Source of the DNA: Raphanus sativus
Taxonomy: Eukaryota; Streptophyta; Magnoliopsida; Brassicales; Brassicaceae
NCBI RefSeq assembly: GCF_000801105.2
Contig: NC_079517.1
Coordinates: 2,852,001-2,916,000 of the forward strand
Reading direction: 5' to 3'
DNA length: 64,000 nucleotides
Each line of letters opens with the position of its first letter. The first letter of the stretch is position 1. The notes under the pieces were generated by a model. It saw only the letters and a program-made list of their open reading frames with translations. It was not told the origin of the DNA and did no database searches. Below are positions 1-10,616 of the stretch, piece after piece. A program made the position numbers and the translations under genes.

Positions 1-796
1 AAATAATTTTATCATGAGGTGTTGAACCTTGAATAGTTGAACCTTGAATAGTTAATCTGCTCTCCATAAGGTATGTTTATTGTAGGCTTCTTAGATTGAG
101 ATTCTTAGAGTAATATTAGAATTGTCTCTTAATTTTTAATCGTTTCTTAAATATTTTACTACGTTAAGAATTTCATCCTAAGATCTTTACAATAAAATGG
201 TCAAGTTTCTTATGGGGATCCGAGCTCTTCTAGATTTTTTAATACAGAAAAAATCTTAGTAAACATTTGATCAACTCAACTTTCATCATATTCATTAGTT
301 TTTATAATAAACAAATGACTTTCTTCTTAACTAGTACAGTATTATATATCATGTGTACAGTTCATTATATAGTTAAGTAAACAATCGTGGTCACAATGTG
401 GTTATTGTTTAATTCAGTAAACAGTGAGGTATAAATTTAACACGTCTCACATGATTAAGAAAAATTATTTTTAGTTACTAACTACATGGAAATGATAAAG
501 CCAGCTCTTTCTTATAATTTTGTTATTTTATTGAGTCATTTCGATTACTATGTGACCAGTCCTGTATGTATTGCGACAACCGGTACTAATCTCTGAATTT
601 CATTTGAAAGACTAGTGATGAAATTTAAATATTTTGATGTGGAAAATGGATTGCTTAATCATCAATAATAAGACAAAAGGAAGATTATCAACCGTTGGTC
701 TTATTTAGACAATAAAAGTCTATGGTCAGCTGTATTAATTAATTTTCTTCTAGTTTGAGATAAGTTTGTTTATTTCAGTTCCAGTGTAATTAATTA
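1..796. other. Intergenic, no gene seen
   Basis: AT-rich sequence with stops in all frames. I see no coding exon, RNA gene or clear transposon end before the Helitron terminus at 797. Confidence 0.6.
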
Positions 797-2190
797 CTAG
801 ATCATGACCCGCGCGACCGCGCGGATTTTATTTTTTATTTTTAACACATAACATATATTCTATAATAGTTAATACAATTTGGAGTTTGTGCTTTTCACAT
901 AATGTGTGGTTTTATATAATTTCGAGTTTGTCCGAAACGTATTGTTTAAGAACAATGTTAAAACTGTTTTTTTATTAATAGTTTTTTATTGGTGTATTAA
1001 AAATATACTGTATGGTGAAAACACTAATATAATATCAACCAATACTGTTGAGTTTCAAAAAAAAAATATCAACCAATACTATTTGGTTTTGACATTGTGC
1101 TTTTTGGGAGTTTTTTCTGAATGTTTTGTAAATGCCCAATGAAAAATACGAAAGCAAGTACTCATACACACATATTAGTGGGAGGAAATGAATATTTTCT
1201 AACCTATTAAGTTAGATATAATAAATGCAAAATATCTTGACACCGAGTTTTTAAGTATAGTAGAATAAATTTGGAGAAGAGGGTTTTCCATATTCATGAT
1301 TTTTCAAACCTGTCAATTTGATTGTGAATATCTGATTGTAACCGAGATTTTAGGCATAGTAGACTCAACTTGGTGAAGAGGTTTTCCAATAATCGATTTT
1401 TTAAAGTATAAATTGATGTTTCTGTTATTGAAATAAAAATATACGTTACTATATTATATTTAGTGTATATTCAAAACAAACCTTGATTATTTGAGCATCA
1501 AAGAAAATATATTCTGATATCTTTAGTATTGAGTTTCAAAAGTTCTGTATTAAGCTATTTAAAATTTAAGATTCATCAGTATTAGATGCCAAATAATTGT
1601 TTTTTTAACTAAAAGGGGTTTTGTGTTTAAGATAATTATAGTTTGATGATGGGAGGAAACGTGTTCTTTAAGTTATTTGGTTAATTGAATCAATTGGTTT
1701 AGGAGATAACCATACCGAGATAGTCAAAATTGTATAATGACAGGCTAAGGATTCGTGTAACAGTTGTATTTTTTAACAACATCTCGTATAATAATATTTA
1801 TATTTTTAATAAAATGTGTAATATTTATTTTTATTTCTATCTATTTATATTTATATTTTGAAGAATTCAGACTCGTGTAATATTTATATTGGAGATATTT
1901 ATTGTATTCATTTGACTATAATAAAAGAGAGGGAGTGTTATATTTGTACTCTGATATAATATAAATATGATAATGTGAGTATATTCTAACGAAAAGAATA
2001 GATATTTTGTTTAATAGATGTATATAATATAAGACATAGATATTATAGTGGAGTTAAATGATAGATGGTTGATATTAAACTCTTTAAGGAAATATTTAAA
2101 TTAAAGGTTAGACTAAGAATAATAATGTGATGTCCAACTTAAAAAATCCACCTAGAAGAAGTTATAATGTTTCTGTTTTAATAAGATAGA
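797..2190 (-). mobile_element. Non-autonomous Helitron
   Basis: Read on the minus strand, the element starts at 2190 with TCTATCTTATTAAAACAGAA and ends at 797 with CTAG. A GC-rich hairpin (CCGCGC, loop GACC, GCGCGG) lies just before the 3' end. The flanking bases are A on the 5' side and T on the 3' side, as expected for Helitron insertion between A and T without target duplication. The 1394-bp interior has no Rep/helicase reading frame, so mobility would depend on another element. The first 25 bases match the 5' end of the element at 9787, so these two belong to one family by the 5' terminus. Confidence 0.8.
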
Positions 2191-2725
2191 TGTTCATATG
2201 GCCGCACTGTTAAATAATATTATAAACACAACAGTTCAATAAATTTGCAAGGAAGGAAGAAACTTTTACATGTTTTCAGAAAACGAGTTAAAGAAGAAAG
2301 GTCAACAACATGTCTCTGCGACTCGTAAAGCCAGATCAGAGATCTTGACCTGAGCTTTATTAACTGGAATTCTGGAAACGACCTTCTTGAATTTATTACT
2401 TCTGATGTAAATCTGAATGATATATCTACATTCTACGATATAAAATTTTATTTTTATTAATTACTGGTAGGTATATGTCAAAATAATTAATGAATTGTTT
2501 AAATATGTTGAGAATTAAAGTAATAATGATTAATTATCGTTAGTTCAATAAACACCAAAAACGAAAGCTAGAGATGGTTTGATTGAGTATTACTTAAGAC
2601 TTAACACATAACATGCTCTGATTTGCGAGAATACATGAGTTTTGGTACAGCTCCTAATCATTTAAAATAATAATAAAAACAAAAGTAACAATTAACACAA
2701 AAATATAACTGAAAAAACACCAATA
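2191..2725. other. Intergenic spacer between two Helitrons
   Basis: AT-rich sequence; no gene or repeat structure recognised. Confidence 0.5.
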
Positions 2726-3778
2726 TCTATTATATTAAAATAGAAGTCATGACTTCTAATTCATGTGTGATTTTTTAAAAAAAAACTATCTACTAGACTT
2801 GGTCACACTATATTTTTAATCATTATTAATCTTTGAACTACTTTAATCATAATATCTTTTGTTATCTTTTCATTTAAAATTTAAATAAATATATATATAT
2901 ATATATATTAAATTTCGAAAAAAATCTTTTGAAAAGATCTTAACAAGATCTTAATTTTGAAAATTATATGTAAATATTTTAACTAATTTCATAATTAGTT
3001 TTGAAATATTATTATACATTAATATATTCAGTTGTTTTTATAAAATAAAAAATAAAACATTATATCTTATTTTTATCTATTATATAATCACAATCAATCA
3101 TGTTAATTTTTCTATCGTATTGAACTTAATATGATAAAATTATATTAAATTGATAAAATTTTAAATTTTATTTTCATAATTTTGATAAAATTATATTAAA
3201 ATTTTATCAATTTAATATAATTTTATCAATTTTATCAATTTTATCAATTTAATATAATTTTATAAATTTTATAAATTATATCAATTTAATATAATTTTAA
3301 AATAATTTTATAAAATTTTATCAATTTAATATAATTTTATCAATCTAATATAATATTAAAATTATATTAAAATTATTTTGATAAAAATTATATTAAAATT
3401 CTATCAATTTAATATATTTTATCATATTAAGTTCAATATGATAGAAAAATTAACATGATTGATTGTGATTATACTTAATATAATAGATTAAATAAAAAAT
3501 AATTGTCAAATATGATTTTCATGCATATATTAATATGTTTAATAACTAAATAAAAATATAATAAAATAAATATATAATAAGAAGCAACAAATACGTACGA
3601 CGGTTTAAACAGTTGATTATTTACAACATGCAAACTATACATTATTGTATTTGAAAAGCTTTATAAATATTTAAATATATGATTAAATTAAAAATGTATA
3701 CTACTAATGATCTAAATAAATATATATACATATAAAAATGAAAATAAAACCCGCACGGTTGTGCGGGTCGAGATCTAG
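2726..3778 (+). mobile_element. Non-autonomous Helitron with internal foldback
   Basis: The 5' end reads TCTATTATATTAAAATAGAA and follows an A. The 3' end has the perfect hairpin ACCCGCAC-GGTT-GTGCGGGT at 3749-3768, then CTAG at 3775-3778 and a flanking T. These are the standard Helitron 5'-TC and 3'-CTAG termini with an A^T insertion site. There is no transposase reading frame in the 1053 bp. A microsatellite of AT repeats lies near 2890, and a large inverted repeat occupies 3085-3472. Confidence 0.82.
3085..3472. repeat. Long inverted repeat nested in a Helitron
   Basis: The first ~75 bases (from ATAATCACAATCAATCATGT) recur as the reverse complement at about 3400-3472 with only a few mismatches. 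The centre is filled with short AT-rich words such as TTTATCAATTTAATATAATT in both orientations. The whole 390 bp could fold into one hairpin. It may be a separate foldback element that inserted into the Helitron. Confidence 0.7.
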
Positions 3779-5064
3779 TTTACAGTTATATAGGGAGTTT
3801 TGAATACGATAAACCATAATCTCTGGAAAATGCTAAACATCAGCTAGATAATATCCTTTGTAAGTATAAAATGTTCTAATATGCTAGCGAAGAGTTCGTA
3901 CATATGATGTTGGTCTTCAAAAAGAAATACAACTATAGTAAATATTATTTGTGCCATCAACTTGCAGATAGATTTTACAACTACTGACCTAAGGTCAATG
4001 GTTTGGATTTAGACATTGAACTTAAACAATCGAAGAAAGAAATTTAGAGACAACTTGGAGATTCTCTATTGAAATTTAGGTCAATGGTTTGAGATTGGTC
4101 ATCGAATGAATGATTAGTTTATTCTGGGTTAAGGCTCCCATCTCTATGCATTATCCAAGATATATGAATTCAAATTAATTAATACTTTTCGTTCTCGCAG
4201 AAAATATTGATTAATAAGTTGAAGGAGTACATGTACAGCTAGTAGTATCACTAATTATTCTTCTCCGTGGGAATTCAGCATGTCGACCCGTTGAAACTCA
4301 ATTCTTTATACCAACTATCCGGTTAACTGTTAAATTGTTGAATATTAACTAATTTATACATTTCAAGTTGCTAGAGCATCTTATGTAATATATCGAATTA
4401 CAAGTACTTGTCTTTACTATGGAAACATTCCAAAACCTAAAAAAAAAAACAATGCAACAGTTTTGGAAATTGATCTATGTTGCAATTTGCAAATAGTTGA
4501 CTGTGTACAGAAATAAGTTACAGTGGTTCTTGTTGGCTTCAGCAAAAAAAAATACGCCATTTACAAATGTACTGTATTTGTTGAAAATCAGTAAATCCGG
4601 TAATGATTCCTCTAGTCATTCTTTATACGAGAGGAACCAGTGGAACAAAAAAAATTCTCTCACTATCATTATTCAACTCGTTTATATTCGTTTGATTCAA
4701 TTTGCATAACAGATTGTTTTTTAAATTTTAGGTTTAAATGATTTTTTATCGGTTTTCTATCTTAAAAATATCGAGATCAAATCCAAATGAATCAAAAAGA
4801 CGAAAAAGCAATCAAATATAAAGTATAAAAAACTCCAACTATTTAATTTTGTTACTATCAGAAAAACTTGAACATAGACCGAAGATTTAAGCAAACAGTA
4901 ATGATCTCTTTTTTCTTTTCATGTTTACCTTTCCTTTTTTTTATGTACGAAGAAGAATTTAAACTAAATTTGACCCAAAAAAAACTAAGAAGCCCAAACT
5001 AAAAAAGAAAAAAAATTCATAACTTAAAAAGTGCAATGGATAAAAATAGTTTTTCTTGCGTCTA
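3779..5064. other. Intergenic, no gene seen
   Basis: AT-rich. A short open frame near 4497-4709 has no recognisable similarity, no ATG-centred context and low-complexity composition, so I do not call it. Confidence 0.5.
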
Positions 5065-5925
5065 TCCCTAAAATGAATATCTAAGTTCACCAACCAATAA
5101 ATTTAGTTATTTTATATTTAAAATATTTTTAAAAATATATTTTAAAATTATATTATATTTTTGAAATAAATAAAAATAGTAGTAATTATAAAATAGAATA
5201 TTTTAATATTATTAACACCATCAATAAAATATTAAATCCTAAATCTAATGTAACCCCTAAACGAGGGGAAGATCCATGTGAGAAAGGGATGTGGCACAAG
5301 CCCAACACTCATTTTCATTTTTTTTTTAATAATTAACCTAAAATTATTTACATAACCCTAATCTATATAAATTACATTATGTGTCTCATACTAATTTGTG
5401 TTCTCGGTCTGTCAATATCCTAAACACCTGGATAAATTCTAAACCTTAAATCATAAACATTAAATCTTAAAACACTAAATTTTAAATCCTTAATCCTAAG
5501 TCTTAAATCATAAATCCTAAACACTAAACCCTAAATTTTTAAATTAAATCCTAGGGTTCAGAATTTACCTAAGGGTTTATGGTTTAGGATTTAATATTTA
5601 GTGTTTTTAAGATTTAATGTTTAATGTTTATGATTTATTCAAGGGTCTAGGTTTTGAAATGTTTAGTTTTTTAAAAATTAATATTTAATGTTTATGATTT
5701 ATTCAAGGGTCTAGATTTATCCAAATGTTTAAGATTTAGAATTATGGTTTTGGGTTTACTGTTTTGTTAACGGTGTTAAATATATTTTAAAAAATATTTT
5801 TTGTAATTACTACTATTTTTATTTATTTTTAAAATATAATATCTTGGATTTTTTTTTTTTAAGATTTCGAATCTGAAATAACCGTGTTATATTGGTTGGT
5901 GAACCTATAGATTTATCCTATGAGG
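5065..5925. mobile_element. Foldback/MITE-like element with degenerate CCTAAA repeats
   Basis: Terminal inverted repeats carry GTTCACCAACCAATA at 5085-5099 and its reverse complement near 5890-5904. The arms continue inward for well over 100 bp (the left arm word AATAAATAAAAATAGTAGTA recurs inverted near 5802-5826). The centre consists of variants of TAAATCCTAAA and CTAAACCCTAAA reading one way and TTTAGGATTTA reading the other, so the whole ~840 bp folds back on itself. There is no coding capacity. The exact outer ends and any target duplication are uncertain. Confidence 0.6.
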
Positions 5926-5955
5926 TAAACCCAATGAAAACTCGATAAAAAGCCC

Positions 5956-8025
5956 TTAGTCCTCAACCTTTGGACCTCCGTATAGCGCTCCAACTACGTT
6001 ATGATCCTCTGGGTTATCATCTCTTTCTTGCAGCCAGGCACGACCTTCTTTCTCCACTTGACCTCTCAAAACGTCGTCTTCCTCTGAAAACCAACACAAA
6101 CATTTTATCTATCTGGTCTCATCATCAAATGTTATTAGTTAATTAAGACTACTACGCTTAGTAAGTATAGAAAGCTGACCCAATGAGAACTTGTCCAAAG
6201 GGAACTCTAGGAAATAAGTGCAATGCCTGCCTTCTGCATTGCAGTAAGGAGGGCCAAGCACATCTAGCACCGCACACGCTGTTTTCGCTGTGAACCGATG
6301 CATGTTCCCTCCATCTTCCGGGTACAAGATGGAGGTGTTGCATGGTGCGGTTAACGTTGAGTCCATCTTCAATTTTGCTAGCCGCGTTTTCGGATCTCTC
6401 ACTGCGATTGAGATCAAACAAAAAAGCGATTCTCACTTTACATTGTGATTAAGGTATAGATCATAGACTATTAATGCTTTGATGGGCAACGTTGCGGAGT
6501 GTGGTAAACAAAATAATATTATGGACGATAAAAACTAAATTGTACATCATATGAATGGTAGCTATCGGAATAGTCTAATTATCGCATCAAGAAAAAAACA
6601 AAAAAAATAGATTTTCCCAAAATAATATAAAAGACAAAAAATATAATTCAAGTAAATTAACAACGTGAAGTTAAAAAAGGAGGGAACATTAACAACGTTT
6701 TTCTGTATAATTTTAAGACGTTTATGTTATATAAACGAATTACTTTAAAAAATGAAACCAATGTATATGAATTTTAATATTTAAAACGTGAAAATGGAAA
6801 AAGCAAACTGTATATCATTCAGCAACTATAGGATAGGGTACATTCCGTCACTCAATTATATCACCAGAGGGATCTAGAATCTTATTTCCTTTAGGGGACC
6901 AATCCAAATCGTTAACACAAGTAGGATGACCTGACCTACATAGAGTTTGTGGTCGGTCCTAATACAAATCGTCACATCAGCATACATCAGCCAGCACTGA
7001 GATAAGATCTATAATAACTTTAAGATACATGAAACAATCCATCCATCTATTGACAGTTGGTTTTGACTTTTGAGTTTAAGACGCAATAAGAGTTCAACAC
7101 CTCCATCAACAGTATTGTTCTGTTCTAAACTTCTAATCATTGCCTATAATCTATTGCTTAACTGGGATCATATCTTTGAGATAAATAACTAAAAGTGACT
7201 ACGTTAGAATATCTGAGAACACTACCAGTCTACCAGATATTATTGCAAGATAATAATAACCAAAAGGTTTTATAGCTTATGAGTTTTCTTGAGAAGCAAG
7301 AAAGCTTACATGGAGCATCAACCACCCAATCATACGACTTGATGTGCATTGTACCAAAGAGAAGCTTGCTAAAAACGGTCATCCCTGGATGGTTATGAAG
7401 AGGAATGGCACCAGAAGGCGGTAAACAGAAAATCGCAATCTGCGATAAAGCCCTAACCATGGTTACTTATATCACAAGCAAGAGACAACACAAGTGAGAG
7501 AGAGTGTATGTAGTGAAGTTACCGAAAATTGTTCACATTCGTGTAGAGGCAGGTACGTTATCCGTGGTGAAGACCCATCACTCGGTCCGGGGATTGGTCG
7601 GAAAAACGGCATGGTCGGAGTTAATCCGACATCCTCTGGTTTCATATTCTCTATATTTTATATGATCAAAATCGAAACTTTATGGAAAACCAAGAACAAG
7701 AAATTTGAATCAAGAAGTTAATACCAAGAACTCCTCGTAGCTGTTGGATTTTATCTTCAGAAGGAACAACTCCAGGACCGCCCTTGGAGAACACTTCCTT
7801 GCAAGTAAGCAACAGCTGCCGAACCGCAGTTATCTCTTCTGCCCGAGAATCAGTCTTCTTCCGGCGCCATGTCATCACCACCTTCTTCTTATTATCCTTC
7901 TTTTTCTTCTTGTTTTTATTATGAGGCGAATTAACAGAACTAGAGTTAGAGCTGCAAGCTTTACCTTGAGTCTTACTCGGAATCAATCCCAAAACGTCTT
8001 TCTCTTGTTTCATTTCAAACCCCAT
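5956..8025 (-). CDS. PCO1: Plant cysteine oxidase, PCO1/PCO2 type
   Basis: Five exons by eye: 8025-7725, 7650-7523, 7439-7310, 6401-6180 and 6083-5956, all with GT-AG borders, giving 302 residues. The enzyme family oxidises the N-terminal cysteine of ERF-VII transcription factors, feeding them into the N-degron pathway as the oxygen sensor. Iron ligands are visible in the LHNHPGM motif (exon 3) and GGNMHRFTA (exon 4). The N-terminus (MGFEMK, then a Ser/Asn/Lys-rich stretch before TWRRKK) is typical of the hypoxia-induced PCO1/PCO2 branch rather than the shorter PCO4/5. I chose the ATG at 8025 over the in-frame one at 8046 because relatives start with MGFEMK. At this position in the Arabidopsis order the gene is At5g15120 (PCO1), as I recall. 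Confidence 0.93.
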
Positions 8026-8094
8026 GAACCTCACAAAACCCACCAACCAACAAAAGACAGAGACTTTGTTAAGGAATCAAACACACACCCTGAA

Positions 8095-8102
8095 TATTTA
8101 AA
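8095..8102 (-). promoter_or_regulatory. Probable TATA box of the cysteine oxidase gene
   Basis: TTTAAATA on the minus strand, about 70 bases upstream of the chosen ATG at 8025. This leaves a plausible short 5' leader. Inference from position only. Confidence 0.4.
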
Positions 8103-8179
8103 GGGGCTGAGAAGGCAGAACAGATATAAAACAGGGGACCAAAGACAAGAGAAGACAGAGATACCATTATGGATACACA

Positions 8180-8190
8180 AAACCAGGGGC
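8180..8190 (+). promoter_or_regulatory. Hypoxia-responsive promoter element (HRPE)-like site
   Basis: AAACCAGGGGC matches the HRPE consensus AAACCA(G/C)(G/C)(G/C)GC bound by ERF-VII factors. It lies about 155 bases upstream of the cysteine oxidase ATG and about 80 bases upstream of its putative TATA box, in inverted orientation relative to the gene. In Arabidopsis ERF-VII proteins induce PCO1 and PCO2 under hypoxia, so this site would close a negative feedback loop. Confidence 0.6.
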
Positions 8191-8271
8191 CATTCTTTTT
8201 GCTTCCTATGGGCTGCCTTATATTTTTAAACAGCGGATTCTTTTCTTTTAATCTTTATATTGTATTTACTA

Positions 8272-8520
8272 CTTCCTACGTTTCATACTACGTTTCATAT
8301 TAAATGTAGCTATAGACTAATTTTTTTTGTTATAAAATAAATGTCGTTTTAAAATGTCAATGCAAAATTTATTAATTTTATTCTCTAATTTCTTTTTTTA
8401 TTGTTCAAATATGGTTAGACATATAAGTAATAATGTTTTTATTTTTAAAATATATAAACTAAATGTTTTCGTAATCTGTCCACGCAAGTATATAACACAT
8501 TTTAAATAAAACGGAGGAAG
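8272..8520. mobile_element. Stowaway-like MITE
   Basis: The left end CTTCCTACGTTT and right end AAAACGGAGGAAG are near-perfect terminal inverted repeats of the CTCCCTCCGTTT type, each flanked by TA. The element is 249 bp with no reading frame. It lies about 250 bp upstream of the cysteine oxidase start, just outside the HRPE-like site. Confidence 0.7.
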
Positions 8521-9131
8521 TATATATACCGCTACTTCTTCTGTTTTGACGGTTTAAACCCGGTTCTTCTATACTGGACATTCAGTTTTATAAATTAATT
8601 CTTGTAACAATGACTATTTTCACAGGGGACATTGCTGATTCATCAGTAATGGTAGCAAAAGAGAAAGATTGACTCATCAATTTAAATTCCATTATTAATA
8701 TGAATATAAAAACCATAGTACTATTGAATTTGAACACCCTTTCCAAATCGTTAGTTGATTTAATTGAAAGCATTGATATGTGTAGTAAGTACTAGGAATC
8801 TTTGTTTTTGTTTTTGTTATTATTATTATTAGTATTATTATTATACTATAGTTTTGTTTCATATGATATATTGGCTATTTATAGCATCACATCATATTTT
8901 TGTCAGTATAATTTAACCAATATACATTATCATTTATACTTGAGTTTTTTTTAGTCTTTGACAATGAAGAAGATTGAATTCATTATAAAAGACAGTGACG
9001 ATTGAAGACCATAACAACCCGGTATTGCTCGCCAAATCGGAATAAGTTGATTATTTAAACCTATTCATATCTATGTTCACGTTTATAAAATTGCGAAACG
9101 GGTATTATAATGCACTAAAAACAGAGCAAGC
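8521..9131. other. Intergenic, no gene seen
   Basis: AT-rich, including a TTA/TTG-rich low-complexity run near 8805-8845. Nothing coding recognised. Confidence 0.5.
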
Positions 9132-9147
9132 AAGTAGCAGCATATAT

Positions 9148-9391
9148 GACAAGACGTTGTAGCCCAATGGTTAGGACGGGTCCCCGCCTGCACCCAGGTA
9201 GGGGGTTCGATCCACGCCGGAGGGAACTACCTTGCAACGCTCTTGTCACCCACACGGATATGGGCCATGCTTTCGGCCCATTTGAAAAACTGGGAGGGGC
9301 GTCTATCCGTGGGCATTCCTTCCCCTTGGGGATTAGTCTGGGCCTTCTGGGCCTGGGATACCCCCAGGTTAAACAAAAAAAAAAAAAAAAA
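9148..9391 (+). mobile_element. tRNA-derived SINE
   Basis: The head carries RNA polymerase III promoter boxes: an A-box-like GTAGCCCAATGGTTAGG near 9159 and a B box GGTTCGATCC near 9204. It ends in a run of about 19 A at 9374-9392. The element is flanked by the exact 16-bp duplication AAGTAGCAGCATATAT at 9132-9147 and 9392-9407. The intact duplication and long A-tail indicate a recent insertion. It lies between the cysteine oxidase and the pectate lyase. Confidence 0.92.
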
Positions 9392-9786
9392 AAGTAGCAG
9401 CATATATATGTGTGTTTTAAGTAGCCCACAAAAATGTGTATTTAAGTATTTAGATTTCTCGAATATCATTATCTGTGTATACATGAAAAAATGGCTTGTT
9501 TTCACCAGAAGAGGTAATGTATTTTAATTCTGGATTTTTTTAATTAGACCCATATCCGCGTTAGAACCTTTTCTAACAAAAAGAAATTTGTAATAGTATA
9601 TTTTGCTTGTTAAGCATAGATAAATCTAAGTTATTTTGTAATCAATTTTTAAATATTAATCTAAATGTCACCCAAAATGATTATATAAATTTGCTGAAAT
9701 ACAACATCACAAAAGTACAAGAATGAGCTATTTCACTTACTCTTTTATACATTTGCTGCGTTTGTTTATAAGACAAAAATACAATA

Positions 9787-10473
9787 TCTATCTTATTAAA
9801 ACAGAAACATTCTGTTGGACCTAACATTTATTTTGTAAGTTTTTAAATTAAATACATCTTTATACTTTATAGTTAAATATACATTAAATCACTAATATTT
9901 CTTTCTTTATACTACTATCAATGTTTCCAAACAATATACTTATTTCTTTACAATACTATCAATGTTTCCAAACAATATACTTATTTCTTTATACTACTAT
10001 CAATGTTTCCAAACAATATATTTTTTATACTACTATCAATGTTTCCAAATAATACAATAATTAATCTTAGTTATTTTATATCTATCATTTTCTCTTTAAA
10101 ATTTTGTAGAAACGTCATAATTTCATAAATTGCAAAATAGTGAACTTTAAAATTTCGATTATAAAATTACAAATTATGAAACTATTACAATTTAAATCCA
10201 ATTAGATTACATACCGATCATCCATCAGTTCAATCGGTTAGTCTCGGGTTTTAGTGATTTTTTAATATGAATATTTTAAAACATAAATTGAATTGTCAGA
10301 TCTCCGGATTAACCAGTATAATCACAATCGGGTTGAATTTAAAAATACTGATTTAAATACAAAAATATTTTAAATACACACTCTTTAAAAATTACCAAAA
10401 TATTTGTTAAATTATTAGTAAAATTTTTCATCGTAAAATATCCCGCGCTTCAAAAGCGCGGGTCAAAATCTAG
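9787..10473 (+). mobile_element. Non-autonomous Helitron
   Basis: Starts with TCTATCTTATTAAAACAGAA after an A and ends with the hairpin CCCGCGCTT-CAA-AAGCGCGGG, then CTAG at 10470-10473 and a T. It is 687 bp with no open frame. Inside, near 9905-10050, a word of about 30 bp (ACTATCAATGTTTCCAAACA) is tandemly repeated four times. Its 5' end matches the Helitron at 797-2190, and its 3' hairpin matches the Helitron at 47674-48645. Confidence 0.82.
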
Positions 10474-10616
10474 TACAAATTAAAACGCTTTTCATTTTCA
10501 CCCCTTAATTCTTTATATCCTAAACTAGATAGAATAAAAAAAACCAAAATGGTGAAAATTGTCTTTAATTAAGACAACAAGAAGACATTAAAGTAATTAA
10601 TCAAAAAGGAGATGTT

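Noticed and set aside
216..236. GGATCCGAGCTC followed by TCTAGA, resembling a cloning-vector polylinker
   Set aside because: Only three restriction words in AT-rich sequence with no other vector sequence around them; chance or natural DNA is likelier.
906..1142. Open frame of 78 codons
   Set aside because: Lies inside a Helitron, is hydrophobic and low-complexity, and matches no family I know.
7744..8229. Plus-strand open frame of 161 codons
   Set aside because: It is the antisense of exon 1 and promoter of the cysteine oxidase.
9115..9527. Several overlapping frames across the SINE
   Set aside because: Produced by the GC-rich tRNA-like head; no coding signal.
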